A stretch of DNA of 64,000 nt from Marinobacter aromaticivorans (GCF_002806975.1 NZ_NIHD01000016.1:1-64000); one strand, 5' to 3'; counted from the first letter of the stretch, positions 44,626 to 54,692 are shown. Numbers and translations are program-made. Notes: generated by a model from the letters alone, not told the origin.

Positions 44626-46576
44626 CTTCGAAAAAGGGCACCCATTTACTCAGAACCTCACGCAGGTGTTCCTTGCGCACCGGTTTGGACAGATAATCAT
44701 CCATACCGCTCTCAACACAGCTTTGCTCGGTGCCGGGCAGTACATCGGCCGTCAGGGCGATGACCGGTGTCCTGTGCCGGCCATTTTTGGTTTCCCATTC
44801 GCGGATATAGCGAGTCGTTTCGTAACCGTCCATGACCGGCATCTGGCAATCCATCAATATGACATGGTATCCCAGTTGGCTGGTGCGGACCTTTTCAAGA
44901 GCTTCCTTGCCGTTTGTAACGGCTTCTGTATGAAACCCCAGCCGGTTGAGTAACGCAACAGCAACGCGTTGGTTTACCGGGTTATCTTCCACCACAAGCG
45001 CACGCATAGATAGGGGCAGTTCTGCCTGCCTGAGGGGTTCCGTGGGTTTTGACGGGGTGGCGGTAGGAGCGAGTTCCAAAGGCAGCTCAAAGCGGAACGA
45101 GGACCCTTTCCCCAGGTCTGTTTCCAGCTGAATGTGGCCCCCGAGCAGCTCAACCAGTCGCTGAACAAGCGATAAACCCATGCCAGCTCCGCCAAAACTC
45201 CGGGTATCACCCATCTCCAGTTGCTGGAATGAGCTGAAAATATCGGTGATCCGTTCGTGAGGTATGCCACTACCCGAATCACTGACAGAACAGTTAATGA
45301 TGATATAACCGTCTTCAACACCAAAGCAGCCCATCTGAACGTTTACAAATCCTTCTCTGGTATATTTGATCGCGTTATCGAGCAGGCAGGCAAGGATCTG
45401 TCGTAAGCGCGGTGCATCGCCCTGTACCAGGGTATGTTCGGGCCAGTCACCATAGAAATTCAGAGTCAGGGCCAGCCCCTGCTCTTCCGCCACATGGCGG
45501 TAGGAGGCCACGCAATTGGTTACGAGCGTGTGCAGGTTGAAAACCTGGTTTTCCAACACAGCCGATCCGCTATCCATGCGTGCGTAGTCAAGGATATCGC
45601 TTATAACGGTGAGCAGATCTTCCGTTGACTGGCGGGCGGTTTGCAGGTAATCCCGTTGGCGTGGGGTCAGAGTCTCCTCCTGAACCAGGTCAATCATACC
45701 CAGTACGCCGTTCAGCGGTGTGCGTAACTCGTGGCTCATGGTTGCCAGAAACTCGGATTTTGCTCGACTGGCCGTTTCTGCTCTCTCCCGGGCATGTTCG
45801 GAAGCCGCCAGTGTCTGATCCCGGGAGGTCTTCAGCGTTTCAAGATGCTCCGCCAGTTCGTTGAGTTGCTGTTCGATGTCTATAATTTCCCGGGAGTTGC
45901 CCCGCCTGTTCACCCTGGCTACACGGTAATCTCTTTCAATGAGACGGTTTATTCTCCCTGACACCTGATTCACGGGAGAGAGAATCGCGTTCAGGGTATG
46001 CCTGATAACCAGAATGGAAAACAGCAACAATGTGAGCCCTACTGCCACCGACGACCAGAGTATGTTGTTGCGTCGTTGTACAAGCGTCCTGTCGTTAACG
46101 CCAACCTGAACTCTGCCAACTCGTAATGCACCTGAGCTTTGACCGAACTCCGGCTCGAACCACTGGGTTTGGCGGTCGGTTTCAAAATTCAGGGGCTTTT
46201 GCAGGATTTCTGCTTCGTATATCTGGAAACCCTGCTGCAGTTCGTTGGCTGGACTGTCACTGTGAGTGGCGAGGCCAAGCTGTTCGCCGGTTACATCGGT
46301 AACCCGAATCCAGTCGGCTTTGCTGTACCGGATGGACTGAGAGAGTATTTCCTGCAACGCCACGGTGTTACCGGATACAACAGCGTACTCGAGCGAGGGT
46401 GCGAGACTATCAGCCAGCAACTGGTTGCTGTAGGAAAGGTCACGCCTGGCGTCTTCAAGGCGGGCGGATGTAAAGAACCCTATAAGGGTTATAAACATCA
46501 CGACAGCAGGCAATGCTCCGAGAACAAGAAGCTTGCGGGAAAGCGGCGTACCCGCCGGCTTGTGTTTACTCATCAT
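44618..46576 (-). CDS. Hybrid sensor histidine kinase with receiver domain
   Basis: 652 residues. An N-terminal membrane helix (about 15-33), a periplasmic loop (about 35-170), a second helix (about 175-195, [16 protein letters not shown]) and a HAMP-like linker lead to HisKA (phospho-His in [11 protein letters not shown]), HATPase_c with DSGSGIPHE and GAGMGLSLV, and a receiver domain ([11 protein letters not shown], phospho-Asp in [12 protein letters not shown]). Phosphate would pass from His to Asp, then to an output not present here. The gene overlaps the binding-protein gene by 11 bp, which suggests that the binding protein or its ligand is the signal for the periplasmic loop. It converges on gor. 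Confidence 0.92.
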   Translation of the reverse strand: MMSKHKPAGTPLSRKLLVLGALPAVVMFITLIGFFTSARLEDARRDLSYSNQLLADSLAPSLEYAVVSGNTVALQEILSQSIRYSKADWIRVTDVTGEQLGLATHSDSPANELQQGFQIYEAEILQKPLNFETDRQTQWFEPEFGQSSGALRVGRVQVGVNDRTLVQRRNNILWSSVAVGLTLLLFSILVIRHTLNAILSPVNQVSGRINRLIERDYRVARVNRRGNSREIIDIEQQLNELAEHLETLKTSRDQTLAASEHARERAETASRAKSEFLATMSHELRTPLNGVLGMIDLVQEETLTPRQRDYLQTARQSTEDLLTVISDILDYARMDSGSAVLENQVFNLHTLVTNCVASYRHVAEEQGLALTLNFYGDWPEHTLVQGDAPRLRQILACLLDNAIKYTREGFVNVQMGCFGVEDGYIIINCSVSDSGSGIPHERITDIFSSFQQLEMGDTRSFGGAGMGLSLVQRLVELLGGHIQLETDLGKGSSFRFELPLELAPTATPSKPTEPLRQAELPLSMRALVVEDNPVNQRVAVALLNRLGFHTEAVTNGKEALEKVRTSQLGYHVILMDCQMPVMDGYETTRYIREWETKNGRHRTPVIALTADVLPGTEQSCVESGMDDYLSKPVRKEHLREVLSKWVPFFEVR

Positions 46577-47555
46577 TCGCCCCCCCCGGATCGTTCAGCC
46601 GGGCTTCCACTGTCCGGGCGATTTGCTCCGGTGGTGCCAGAGGAATATTCAGTGAGCGGGCTACCTGCTGGTTAACTTCCACACGGAAGTCAGGCACATA
46701 ATCCGGTTCCGGAAAGTGCCCGGTTTCAGAAAATACTTCCAGATAGGTTCCTGCCATCTCGGCGATGGCAGGCAAGGGCGAATAACCGGAGGCCAGTACA
46801 CCCGCTTTAACATAAGCCCGGCTTGGGCCTATTACGATTCTGTTTCTGCGATAAGCGGTCAGCAGAATGTGTTTTATTGTCCTGGGGTTGTATATATCGT
46901 TATCGGGCGCCGCAAGCAGGAAGTCACCATAGCTTAACGCACGGATGAGGGTAGGAATGAGCTGCTTGTTGTCATCCACAATGAACAGCCGGGCCTCAAG
47001 ATTGTATGCCGGTAACTGATCGATAAGTCTGTCGTAGAGTTTTGCGCTATTGGTCGTTGCAATCAATGCAATCCGGGTTGCTTGCGGGAGTATGGCTTTG
47101 CCTGTCAGTGCCTGCTTCAGAAGCGGAGCGCCGTGGTAGATACCGGATATGCGCCCCGGAGAGCGGCTGGCAAACCCCTCAAGAAAATGCTGTTCGGTCA
47201 ACAGAGCAAGAACAGGGGCGCCCCGATTGGTTTGTCGTATACGGGAAAAGGCTCCGGAACCAAGGGTGATAATCGGCGCGTCTCCGGTGAGTGCGGCTTG
47301 CTGATCAGAAATCAGAAGCAGATCCCGTTGCGCCCCCAGCCTCTTTTCAAGAAGGCTTTGCATATGCTGATCCAGAGCAACATTGCCGGACCCGACCAGA
47401 TAGACAGTTGAGCGCTCGTTGTCCTGTGCCAATGCAGAGCGGGGCCCGGCAGCCAGCAGTATCAGAACCAGAACTGCCCAGACGGGCGCCATCATGGCGG
47501 CTGATATCGGCGCCGACTCCCGCAGGTACATAATTGAAAGCAATTTGACTGTCAT
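46566..47555 (-). CDS. Periplasmic ABC-type substrate-binding-like protein
   Basis: About 329 residues, with a hydrophobic leader (AVLVLILLAAGPRSALAQ) ending near residue 44. The mature part has two lobes with the pattern YLVGSGN, GAPVLALLTEQHF, GKAILPQATRIALIATTNS and LRALSYGDFLLAAPDND, as in ABC_sub_bind/periplasmic-binding fold 1. There is no permease or ATPase gene nearby, so it more likely serves sensing than import. ATG 47555 has AGGA upstream. It lies between a TonB receptor gene (14 bp from the upstream frame) and the kinase gene. Ligand unknown. Confidence 0.75.
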   Translation of the reverse strand: MTVKLLSIMYLRESAPISAAMMAPVWAVLVLILLAAGPRSALAQDNERSTVYLVGSGNVALDQHMQSLLEKRLGAQRDLLLISDQQAALTGDAPIITLGSGAFSRIRQTNRGAPVLALLTEQHFLEGFASRSPGRISGIYHGAPLLKQALTGKAILPQATRIALIATTNSAKLYDRLIDQLPAYNLEARLFIVDDNKQLIPTLIRALSYGDFLLAAPDNDIYNPRTIKHILLTAYRRNRIVIGPSRAYVKAGVLASGYSPLPAIAEMAGTYLEVFSETGHFPEPDYVPDFRVEVNQQVARSLNIPLAPPEQIARTVEARLNDPGGANDE

Positions 47556-47590
47556 ACCATCCTGGGACAGAAACATTCCGTTATTGGCGA

Positions 47591-49789
47591 TCAGAAGCGT
47601 ACACCGGCTTCCAGGAAGAACTGGTTTTGATCTTCGATATTATTATCGGAACTCAGATCAGGCGTATTATTTATATAATGTTGCATGGTCAAAGCCACTT
47701 CCGCGGAATACCGTGGCTGGAAAAACCTCTTGGCCAGGCGAAAATCAATACGTTCGAAGCGGGAATTTCGGAATTTGTCCGCCCAGTAGTACGCCGTAGA
47801 GCCTTTCAACCCAAAAGGCAGATCCCGGATAAGCGCCAGGCTACCTGAATGCCTTACCGAGAGGCGCCCTAACAGTTCAACGTTATACTGTTTTTCATGG
47901 TCGTTAATGCTGCCGTCGTCGTTATAGATCTCGGCACCGGTGTACCAGCCATCCTGGTCCAGATAGCCGTAGCTGGCTCTGAACGTGGTTCCGGGATACT
48001 CAAGAGCGGCCTCTACCTCAACACCTTTTTGATCAAGATCCACATTATTATCAATGGACCAGTCATCGAACTGAATAACGCCACTGATCATGTCCCGTAG
48101 CTCGTCCTTGAACAGGCGTACTTCCAGCGAAACTTGACCCTGTTCCATAGGAAACAGGCCGAAGTAGCTGATTTCCCTGGATGTTATCCTTTCTTCTTCA
48201 AGATGCCTGCCTAACGTTACAAGGTTAGGGTGTTGCCAGACGGCCGTACTTTCAACACGATAACCTTCATAGGCTGAGTATTTTCCGGGCTCCACGTTCC
48301 TGAGTGTAAACCCGTAATCCGGATTTTGCTCAAATCCGTCCGGCGTGCGCACAGCTTTCGAGTATACAAACCGGATGGCATGGTTGGTGCCGAGAGTAAA
48401 GTTTGCGGCGACCCGGGGTGAAAAATACCCCTCATCTGTAGTTGTTGTGCGTTCCCAGTTGCCGCCACCATTCAGCGTAAGCCAGGTGATGGGTGTGTAC
48501 TCCAGGTTGCCGAATAGCCGGGACTGGTAGTTATTTCCGCGCCCGTTAAAAAAGGTTTCAGAGCGATAGGTGTCTTTGCGGAAGCCTGCACCGGATACCA
48601 GTTTCAAATCGTTGTTGAAAAAATAGGTATCCTGGAGTTCCAGCTCCAGCCTGGAATCTTCGGAATCCGCGTTTATATCAGCCAGAAGGGGCGTTCCACC
48701 CGGCTGGAAACAGACAGACCGGTTGGGGCGGTGAAATACCAGTATGTTGTTCGCGAGGCAATCAATTGCAGACTCAGGGACCGAAATTGGCCAGCGTTGC
48801 CTGCGGTCATAGTTTTCGAAACTGACCTGAACATGAAAAAAGTGGCTTTCAGATGTCTCGAAGTTAAGTTGTGTCTGAAGGTAGTAATCCCGAACGTCGA
48901 TGTCCGGATTCCCGGTGGCGCCGAGCTCGCCATTTTTATAGATGTCCTCTTCATTGATTCCATCAACAACGCCAATGCGGATATCGGCATTGAAGCCGGA
49001 ACTGACCTTCAGGCGCGAGTCATAATTAAAGATGTTGAAGTCATGGCCGTTGTGAAAAGGCGTGCGTTCACCCTCTTCAAGTTGATAGTCAAAACCGCCG
49101 AATTTCCGTTTTTCATAAGCCAGGCGCCAGTCGTAGCTTTCACTGACATCACCTACCGATGCAAAAGTGCGCAAGTAGTCTCTGGAGCCCCGAACAACGC
49201 GAATCTCGGTGCCCGAGGTGTCTGCGGGGTTTCGGGTAATAATATTGATTGTGCCCAGAAAGGCGTTAATGCCATAAGCTGCCGAATTGGGCCCCCGGCT
49301 TACTTCTATTCGTTCTATGATTTCCAGGGGTACGGGCATGCTTTGCCAGTCCATATCTGAAAGCGTGGCCCTGTGCGCTGTGCGACCGTCTACCAGAACC
49401 TGCATGCGACGCTGTTCATAGTGCACAGTACCGTGGTAAGTCGTTACGGGAGTATTGCTGCCCACTTCTGCCACCACCATGCCCGGAACCAGCCGGAACA
49501 CCTCAACCAGGCTCATGATGCCAAGATCCCGGATCATCTCGCCTTCGATTACTGTGGTGGTGCCGGGGACACGGGTTTTAGGCTGCCGCAGCCGGGTTGT
49601 GGTCAGTACCTCAGGAATCTCGTCGTTGAATCCGTAGAACCCTACGGACTCCGGGTCATCAGAGCCTGGCTGCGCTGCAGAGGTGGTTGGGCCTGATAAC
49701 GTGGAAACCATCAAGGCTGCAGCGGCGACGTAACGGGAGCCGGGTACTGGGAACCGTGATGTGGTTTTTCCAGGATTCGTAACGGGCAT
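47591..49789 (-). CDS. TonB-dependent outer-membrane receptor
   Basis: 732 residues with a signal peptide (YVAAAALMVSTLSGPTTSAAQ), a plug domain (about 60-170, with VPGTTTVIEGEMIRDLG, LVEVFRLVPGMVV and the VSRGPNSAAYGINAFLGTINII motif) and a beta-barrel of about 560 residues. It ends in phenylalanine (GVRF), as outer-membrane barrels do. A clear TonB box is not obvious near the mature start. Plug form is like those for vitamin- or siderophore-type ligands, but the ligand cannot be read. It heads the operon with a binding protein and a hybrid kinase. Confidence 0.9.
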   Translation of the reverse strand: MPVTNPGKTTSRFPVPGSRYVAAAALMVSTLSGPTTSAAQPGSDDPESVGFYGFNDEIPEVLTTTRLRQPKTRVPGTTTVIEGEMIRDLGIMSLVEVFRLVPGMVVAEVGSNTPVTTYHGTVHYEQRRMQVLVDGRTAHRATLSDMDWQSMPVPLEIIERIEVSRGPNSAAYGINAFLGTINIITRNPADTSGTEIRVVRGSRDYLRTFASVGDVSESYDWRLAYEKRKFGGFDYQLEEGERTPFHNGHDFNIFNYDSRLKVSSGFNADIRIGVVDGINEEDIYKNGELGATGNPDIDVRDYYLQTQLNFETSESHFFHVQVSFENYDRRQRWPISVPESAIDCLANNILVFHRPNRSVCFQPGGTPLLADINADSEDSRLELELQDTYFFNNDLKLVSGAGFRKDTYRSETFFNGRGNNYQSRLFGNLEYTPITWLTLNGGGNWERTTTTDEGYFSPRVAANFTLGTNHAIRFVYSKAVRTPDGFEQNPDYGFTLRNVEPGKYSAYEGYRVESTAVWQHPNLVTLGRHLEEERITSREISYFGLFPMEQGQVSLEVRLFKDELRDMISGVIQFDDWSIDNNVDLDQKGVEVEAALEYPGTTFRASYGYLDQDGWYTGAEIYNDDGSINDHEKQYNVELLGRLSVRHSGSLALIRDLPFGLKGSTAYYWADKFRNSRFERIDFRLAKRFFQPRYSAEVALTMQHYINNTPDLSSDNNIEDQNQFFLEAGVRF

Positions 49790-49920
49790 GGGTGTCGTTC
49801 TATAATGTGCCTGGTTGAAGGCTAAGCCGTAGCGTTTTGTTGTTTGATGCTATCGTATTTGACTACAGGCTGTTTGTCTCTCAAAAACGTAATGAATTGC
49901 AAGAGTGGAGTAAGCCTTAT

Positions 49921-50376
49921 ATGGGCGGCAACGCAATTGAAAGGGAGTTGGACGCTTCGGAAAGCCAGGTCGTCCGCGAGGTGATGATTCAGGTCAAAGC
50001 GCTTCTGAATGACGCTGGCAGAAGCGGAGATGTGGGTATTTGGAAAGCCATACTCTGCGAACCGCCGGCTGATCAAATGCCATTGCGCCGGGAAATTGGC
50101 CGGCAACTGGAACCCCAGCTTCGGCCGATGGCCGAAAACGGCAGTTTTCCCTCCCCGGTTGTGCGCTTCCTGAGTGAATGGTTTGACTGGTACAGCCTGC
50201 AGGATTCCGTCGCCGAGCAAGACGAGCCTGTGTATCCGGAGCCGGATATGGGCGGTGATACGCCGGAATCAGAGCCGCCACAAATGGTTAATTTCTGGCC
50301 TGCAGTCATAGGCTGGATTATCGGGCTTGTCATACTTGCAGCGCTTTTCGGCGGAATGGGCGGAGGCGGGGGCTGA
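49921..50376 (+). CDS. Small protein with a C-terminal membrane anchor and glycine-rich end
   Basis: About 151 residues, not recognised. The soluble part (about 1-120) is helical and acidic; a single hydrophobic helix follows (FWPAVIGWIIGLVILAALF, about 125-143) and the protein ends in GGMGGGGG. This is a tail-anchored layout: N-terminus probably cytoplasmic. ATG 49921 has GGAG 10 nt upstream; a longer frame from TTG 49837 is less likely. It is divergent from the TonB receptor gene and convergent with the BASS transporter gene, so no operon partner is clear. Confidence 0.6.
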   Translation: MGGNAIERELDASESQVVREVMIQVKALLNDAGRSGDVGIWKAILCEPPADQMPLRREIGRQLEPQLRPMAENGSFPSPVVRFLSEWFDWYSLQDSVAEQDEPVYPEPDMGGDTPESEPPQMVNFWPAVIGWIIGLVILAALFGGMGGGGG

Positions 50377-50389
50377 AGCCGCCACTCGC

Positions 50390-51391
50390 TCATCCGGCGT
50401 CGGTTTGCACTGAATTGTGTTCGGCGATCCGGTCCCGGTACTTTTGCGCCAGAATAGCACCGACAATTACCTGAACCTGGTTGTAGCACATGATCGGCAA
50501 AACGATCATGCCAAAGCCGGGGTGCCCGGAAAACAGCACTTTTGCCATGGGCAAACCGGAGGCCAGGCTCTTCTTGGAGCCGCAGAAAACAACGGCGGCC
50601 TCATCCTCCAGGCTGAAACCGAACCGCCGTACCAGAAACCTCGCGAAAAACATAAACAACGCCAGCAGGCCGATGCACAGCAGTATGGTAAGCACAATGG
50701 CTTTTACGGGGAGGTTTTGCCAAAGGCCACTTTCCACCGAGTGTGAGAAAGCAGAGTACACAATCAGCCAGATTACGCATTTGTCGTACCCCGCCATCAG
50801 GCTTTCGTTCCGCGCGAGATAGCCGCCAAGGTACGGGCGCATGGCGTGGCCAACCGCGAAAGGCAGCAGAAGCTGTAAAACAATGTCTTTAAGTGCTTCT
50901 CCCACCGAAAAATCCCCACTGCCGGCTGAGCTCACCAGCAATAACAGCAGGAAGGGAGTCAGCATCATGCCAAATACGTTGGAGGCGGCCGCGCTGCAAA
51001 TCGCTGCGGGCACATTGCCCCTGGCCATGGCGGTATAGGCGATGGATGATGATACTGCAGAAGGCAGGACGCCAAGATAGAGAAAACCAAGCCCGAGGTC
51101 CGCTGGCATCCAGGAGGGTGCAAAACGGTGCATGCCGTTGATCGGGAGTACCACGAGCGGGAAGAACACGAACGTCAGGGTGGTAATGAGAATGTGTAAG
51201 CGCCAGTGTGATGCGCCTGCCACAATCTGCTCACGGGACAAAGCCGCACCGTGAAAGAAGAAGAGCAGGGCGACAGCTACCGTGCCGGCAGTGGCCAGAA
51301 AATCCCCGGCGGCGCCTGTTGCTGGCAGGAATGACGCCAGCACAATGGCGCCAAGCAGTAACAAAGTGAAGGTGTCTGGCCGAAATTTCAC
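50390..51391 (-). CDS. Bile acid:sodium symporter (BASS) family transporter
   Basis: 333 residues with about nine or ten hydrophobic helices, of the YfeH-type SBF-like family. Characteristic parts are FFFHGAALSREQ, LPSAVSSSIAYTAMARGN, AASNVFGMMLTPFLL and FCGSKKSLASGLP. Bacterial relatives may carry organic anions; the substrate is unknown. It shares a 4-bp overlap with the upstream GntR regulator gene, which suggests that the regulator controls its own operon and senses the transported compound or a product. Confidence 0.87.
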   Translation of the reverse strand: MKFRPDTFTLLLLGAIVLASFLPATGAAGDFLATAGTVAVALLFFFHGAALSREQIVAGASHWRLHILITTLTFVFFPLVVLPINGMHRFAPSWMPADLGLGFLYLGVLPSAVSSSIAYTAMARGNVPAAICSAAASNVFGMMLTPFLLLLLVSSAGSGDFSVGEALKDIVLQLLLPFAVGHAMRPYLGGYLARNESLMAGYDKCVIWLIVYSAFSHSVESGLWQNLPVKAIVLTILLCIGLLALFMFFARFLVRRFGFSLEDEAAVVFCGSKKSLASGLPMAKVLFSGHPGFGMIVLPIMCYNQVQVIVGAILAQKYRDRIAEHNSVQTDAG

Positions 51392-52071
51392 GGTTTGGAG
51401 CCTCGCTTTCCAAGTGCCTCAAGGCTGGGTGCGAGAAGATCCCGCGCAAGCTTTTCCGCTTTTACCGAATCCTGGCGGCGAACCGCCGCCAGCAGCAATT
51501 CATGATCCTCCTGTGAGGGTTCCGGCAGGTCGGCGTCGTGTTCGGTGCGTTCAATTGTCTGGGTTATGGCATGGGAGAAGTAATCGTAGAGTTCCGCCAG
51601 GGCAGAGTTATGGGATGCGGCTACCAGTGCATGGTGAAAGGACTCGTCGTGCCGAATGCGTGCCTGCAGATCCGTATCGGCCTTGCCTCGGGCATCGAGC
51701 GCAGCAGTCATGGTGCGCAGATCCTCCTCATTACGCCGTTGCGCGGCAAGCTTCGCTGCTTCCGTTTCCAGCATAATGCGCACTTCCAGTTGGTCTTTAA
51801 GCTGTGTGCGGGCGATGCGTTTGAGCGTTTCACCGGCATCCCGTGTTGCCCTGACGTAGGTTCCGTCTCCCTGCCGGGTTTCCAGCATGCCTACATGAGC
51901 CAGTACACGCACGGCTTCGCGCACTGTGTTCCGGCTTACCCCCAGGGCGTCAGACAGGTCGGATTCAACAGGTAGTTTTCCTCCTACCGGCCAGTGGCCT
52001 GTTTCTATGGCGTGTCGCAGGCTTTCTATCGCCGTTTCTACAAGTGAGCCTTTCTGGATTCTCTCAAGCAT
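51388..52071 (-). CDS. GntR/FadR-type transcriptional regulator (FCD domain)
   Basis: 227 residues. The N-terminal winged helix (about 10-75) has LGVSRNTVREAVRVLAHVG and RQGDGTYV, and the C-terminal FCD ligand domain (about 85-220) has acidic and histidine residues (RHDESFHHALVAASHN) that usually bind a metal and an organic acid. It probably regulates the transporter gene with which it overlaps and perhaps the monooxygenase gene upstream. I see no clear GntR operator in the 136-bp region before it. Confidence 0.9.
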   Translation of the reverse strand: MLERIQKGSLVETAIESLRHAIETGHWPVGGKLPVESDLSDALGVSRNTVREAVRVLAHVGMLETRQGDGTYVRATRDAGETLKRIARTQLKDQLEVRIMLETEAAKLAAQRRNEEDLRTMTAALDARGKADTDLQARIRHDESFHHALVAASHNSALAELYDYFSHAITQTIERTEHDADLPEPSQEDHELLLAAVRRQDSVKAEKLARDLLAPSLEALGKRGSKP

Positions 52072-52197
52072 CGGTCTATCATCCGTTTACCCAATCACCG
52101 AATCATCCTATGAATTTTGAAAATATGCAATGGCGCGTGTTTGAAAAGGAGGGGTAGTACTAAGAGAACCAAGCCTAAAGCCAGCAGATGGATTGCG

Positions 52198-52217
52198 AGC
52201 CGGGTCATCACCCGGCT
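52198..52217. other. Hairpin overlapping the monooxygenase stop codon
   Basis: AGCCGGGT and ACCCGGCT pair perfectly over 8 bp with the loop CATC, and two stop codons of the monooxygenase lie in it. The minus-strand sequence after it has no clear T-tract, so termination is uncertain. Confidence 0.35.
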
Positions 52218-53698
52218 GCCTCGAGAAATTGATAGTCCGTGGGGTCTACATTGCGTGTGGAAAGGCGATAGGAGAAGGTAAAGCCGGGCCAGTTCAGTGT
52301 GTTTTTGCCATTTTCATCCAGATACCAGGATGAGCAGCCTGAGCTCCATACGCTGCCTTCAAGCCCTTTTTGCATCATGCTGGAGTAACGCTCCCATTGG
52401 TCTTTACGAACATCCATGGCTGTGCCCGGGTGGTTTTGCAGTGCATCCAGGGCGCTGAGCACATACTGGAACTGGGATTCAAGCATGTAGAGAATCGAGT
52501 TGTGTGCCAGGTTCGTATTTGGCCCGTACAGCATAAACAGGTTCGGAAAGCCGGAGACCGTGATCCCCTTGAAGGCGGCAGCGCCGTTGTTCCAGGCCTC
52601 ATTCAGCGTAATGCCCCCGCGCCCGGTAACACGAATTGGCGACAAAAACTCCGACGCACGAAATCCGGTGCCAAAAATGATGGCATCCACAGGGTAATGT
52701 TTGCCGGAGCGGGTCTGAACGCCTTTCGCATCGATTTTTTCGATCGGATCTGTAACCAGGTCCAGATTGCTTCTGTTGATGGTCGGATACCAGTCGTTGG
52801 AAATCAGAATACGCTTACAGCCAATCTGGTAATCCGGAATGATGTGTTTGAGTTTGTCCGGGTCGGTAACGTATTTGCGTGCTTCTCTTTTTGCCTGCCG
52901 GGCAAAGATATCCAGGAGCCCGCTGAACTTTGTGAAGGCCAGGCCGCGGCTTTCGTTCTTCCAGTAAATCAGGTAACGGTAAAGCCTGTCCCATGCGGGA
53001 ATGGCTTTGAACAATGTCTGTTCCCAGGGCCTGAAGGCACGGTCCGGCTTGGGCAGCACCCAGGCGGCAGAGCGCTGGAACAAGGCCAGGGATTCCACTT
53101 TTCCGGCAATCTCAGGAACAAACTGAATGGCGCTGGCGCCCGTACCTATGACGGCAACGCGCTTGCCTTTCAGATCGTAATCATGGTTCCAGCGCGCAGA
53201 ATGAAAAACCGTGCCTTCAAAACTGCCCATGCCTTTAATATCTGGCCAGGCTGGCTGGTTCAGTTGCCCGGTTGCGGTGATGACCACCTGAGCTTCCAGC
53301 TTTTCACCGCTAGCCAGCGTTAGCGTCCACCGGTTGCGGGTGTCGTCAAACGCTGCCTCAGCCACTTCGCTGTTAAACCGGATATGTTCCCGGATACCGT
53401 ACTTGTCGGCGCAATGCTCCATGTATTCAAGAAGTTCATGTTGCAGCCCGAATTTGCGGGACCAGTCGTGTTTGGGCTCGAAAGAGTAGGAATAGAAGTG
53501 GGACTGAACATCGCAAGCCGCGCCGGGATAGGTGTTGTCCCGCCAGGTGCCACCCAGCTGGCCTGCTTTTTCCAGCAACATGACGTTTGTGAAGCCGGCT
53601 TTCTTTAGCTGGATTGCCATGCCCAGCCCACCAAATCCCGTTCCGATTATGATGATTGACGGTTGTGCGTTGTTACTTTTTTGAGTCATATCTGACAA
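52208..53698 (-). CDS. Flavin-containing monooxygenase (Baeyer-Villiger type)
   Basis: 496 residues. It shows the FAD motif IIIGTGFGGLGMAIQL, the Baeyer-Villiger fingerprint-like FEGTVFHSARW, the NADPH motif VIGTGASAIQFVPEI and the typical GGTWRDNTYPGAACDVQSH start. Such enzymes insert oxygen into ketones or hydroxylate amines and N- or S-compounds; the substrate is unknown. It lies next to the GntR regulator and BASS transporter genes on the same strand but 136 bp away, so its link to them is only possible. Confidence 0.87.
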   Translation of the reverse strand: MSDMTQKSNNAQPSIIIIGTGFGGLGMAIQLKKAGFTNVMLLEKAGQLGGTWRDNTYPGAACDVQSHFYSYSFEPKHDWSRKFGLQHELLEYMEHCADKYGIREHIRFNSEVAEAAFDDTRNRWTLTLASGEKLEAQVVITATGQLNQPAWPDIKGMGSFEGTVFHSARWNHDYDLKGKRVAVIGTGASAIQFVPEIAGKVESLALFQRSAAWVLPKPDRAFRPWEQTLFKAIPAWDRLYRYLIYWKNESRGLAFTKFSGLLDIFARQAKREARKYVTDPDKLKHIIPDYQIGCKRILISNDWYPTINRSNLDLVTDPIEKIDAKGVQTRSGKHYPVDAIIFGTGFRASEFLSPIRVTGRGGITLNEAWNNGAAAFKGITVSGFPNLFMLYGPNTNLAHNSILYMLESQFQYVLSALDALQNHPGTAMDVRKDQWERYSSMMQKGLEGSVWSSGCSSWYLDENGKNTLNWPGFTFSYRLSTRNVDPTDYQFLEAAG

Positions 53699-53798
53699 TC
53701 CGACCGGGTGAAAATAATGACGAGCTGTTTATTGTACGTATTTTGTGGCAGCCCGATCATGGCTATTTGAGCCATAATGGCTGGTCAGAACCGCCAGT

Positions 53799-54692
53799 TC
53801 AGGGCCGCATCATGAAATCCTCAACCGGCTGTGACAGCAGTTCACGCAGGGCAGGGGTTTCAAATCGGCGCTGTATACTGATGGCATAGAACTCCTCGTA
53901 AACGCCGGGCAAGGCACCGTAATCAAACAGATCGCCGTTTCTGAGTTCATCTCTCACCACCACCGGCGGCATAACTGCAAAGTGCCCGGAATCCCGCGCG
54001 AGCAGCCGCATCATGGCCATGTCATCGACTTCCGCCACCATTCTGGGGCGCACTTTATGGTACTCGCACAGCTGGTCAAACGCCTGCCGGATATTGTTGT
54101 CAGCGCCCGGCACAATCAGGCTGCGCCCTTCGAGAAAGCCCGGGAAAGTCACCTGTTCGCCGGATTCCGGTGGCCCGATAATGCTGACCGGTTGTTTCGA
54201 GATCAGTCGGGAGCGCCAGGGATTGGATTCATCTCCGCGTACGGACTGGTTAGACAGGATAAGATCCAGCCTGTGTGCCGATAAGCGCCTCAATAGCTCG
54301 TCAATGTCACTGCTTTGCAGGCTGAGCTCAAGATTCTCCCGGCCCAGTAGTGGGTGCAGGAAAGCTTCCTGAAAATTCCTTGACAGGGTTGCTACAGCAC
54401 CAATACGCAGTGTTTCCCTGTTTGCCTGGTTGCCCGAGGCAAACAGGGCTGTGAGCTCTTCGCCCTGGCGGAATATTTCTTCGGCGTAGGAAAATGCCAT
54501 CCGGCCAGCTTCGGACAGTTTGAGCCGACGGCCTTCGCGGATAAAAAGATCATGCCCAAGGCTGTCCTCCAGTTTGCGTATCTGCCCTGATAGCGCTGAC
54601 TGTGAAATGTGCAGTGTGTCGGCGGTGCGGGTCAGGTGCCCGGTTCGGGCGACCATCCAGAAGTAGTACAGGTGATGATAATTGAGCTTCAT
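53799..54692 (-). CDS. LysR family regulator divergent from the DAB operon
   Basis: 297 residues, LysR type. The N-terminal helix-turn-helix (GHLTRTADTLHISQSALSGQIRKLE) spans about residues 18-45, and the start MKLNYHHLYYFWMVARTG is like NhaR/CynR-type regulators. The C-terminal ligand domain covers about 90-290. Transcribed away from dabB-dabA with only 122 bp between start codons, it is a good candidate to regulate them; a strong inverted repeat lies directly upstream of its start. No known signal is visible. Confidence 0.9.
   Translation of the reverse strand: MKLNYHHLYYFWMVARTGHLTRTADTLHISQSALSGQIRKLEDSLGHDLFIREGRRLKLSEAGRMAFSYAEEIFRQGEELTALFASGNQANRETLRIGAVATLSRNFQEAFLHPLLGRENLELSLQSSDIDELLRRLSAHRLDLILSNQSVRGDESNPWRSRLISKQPVSIIGPPESGEQVTFPGFLEGRSLIVPGADNNIRQAFDQLCEYHKVRPRMVAEVDDMAMMRLLARDSGHFAVMPPVVVRDELRNGDLFDYGALPGVYEEFYAISIQRRFETPALRELLSQPVEDFMMRP

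Noticed and set aside
49837..49920. Extended N-terminus of the tail-anchored protein from a TTG codon
   Set aside because: No ribosome site ahead of it; ATG 49921 has a GGAG at a usable distance.
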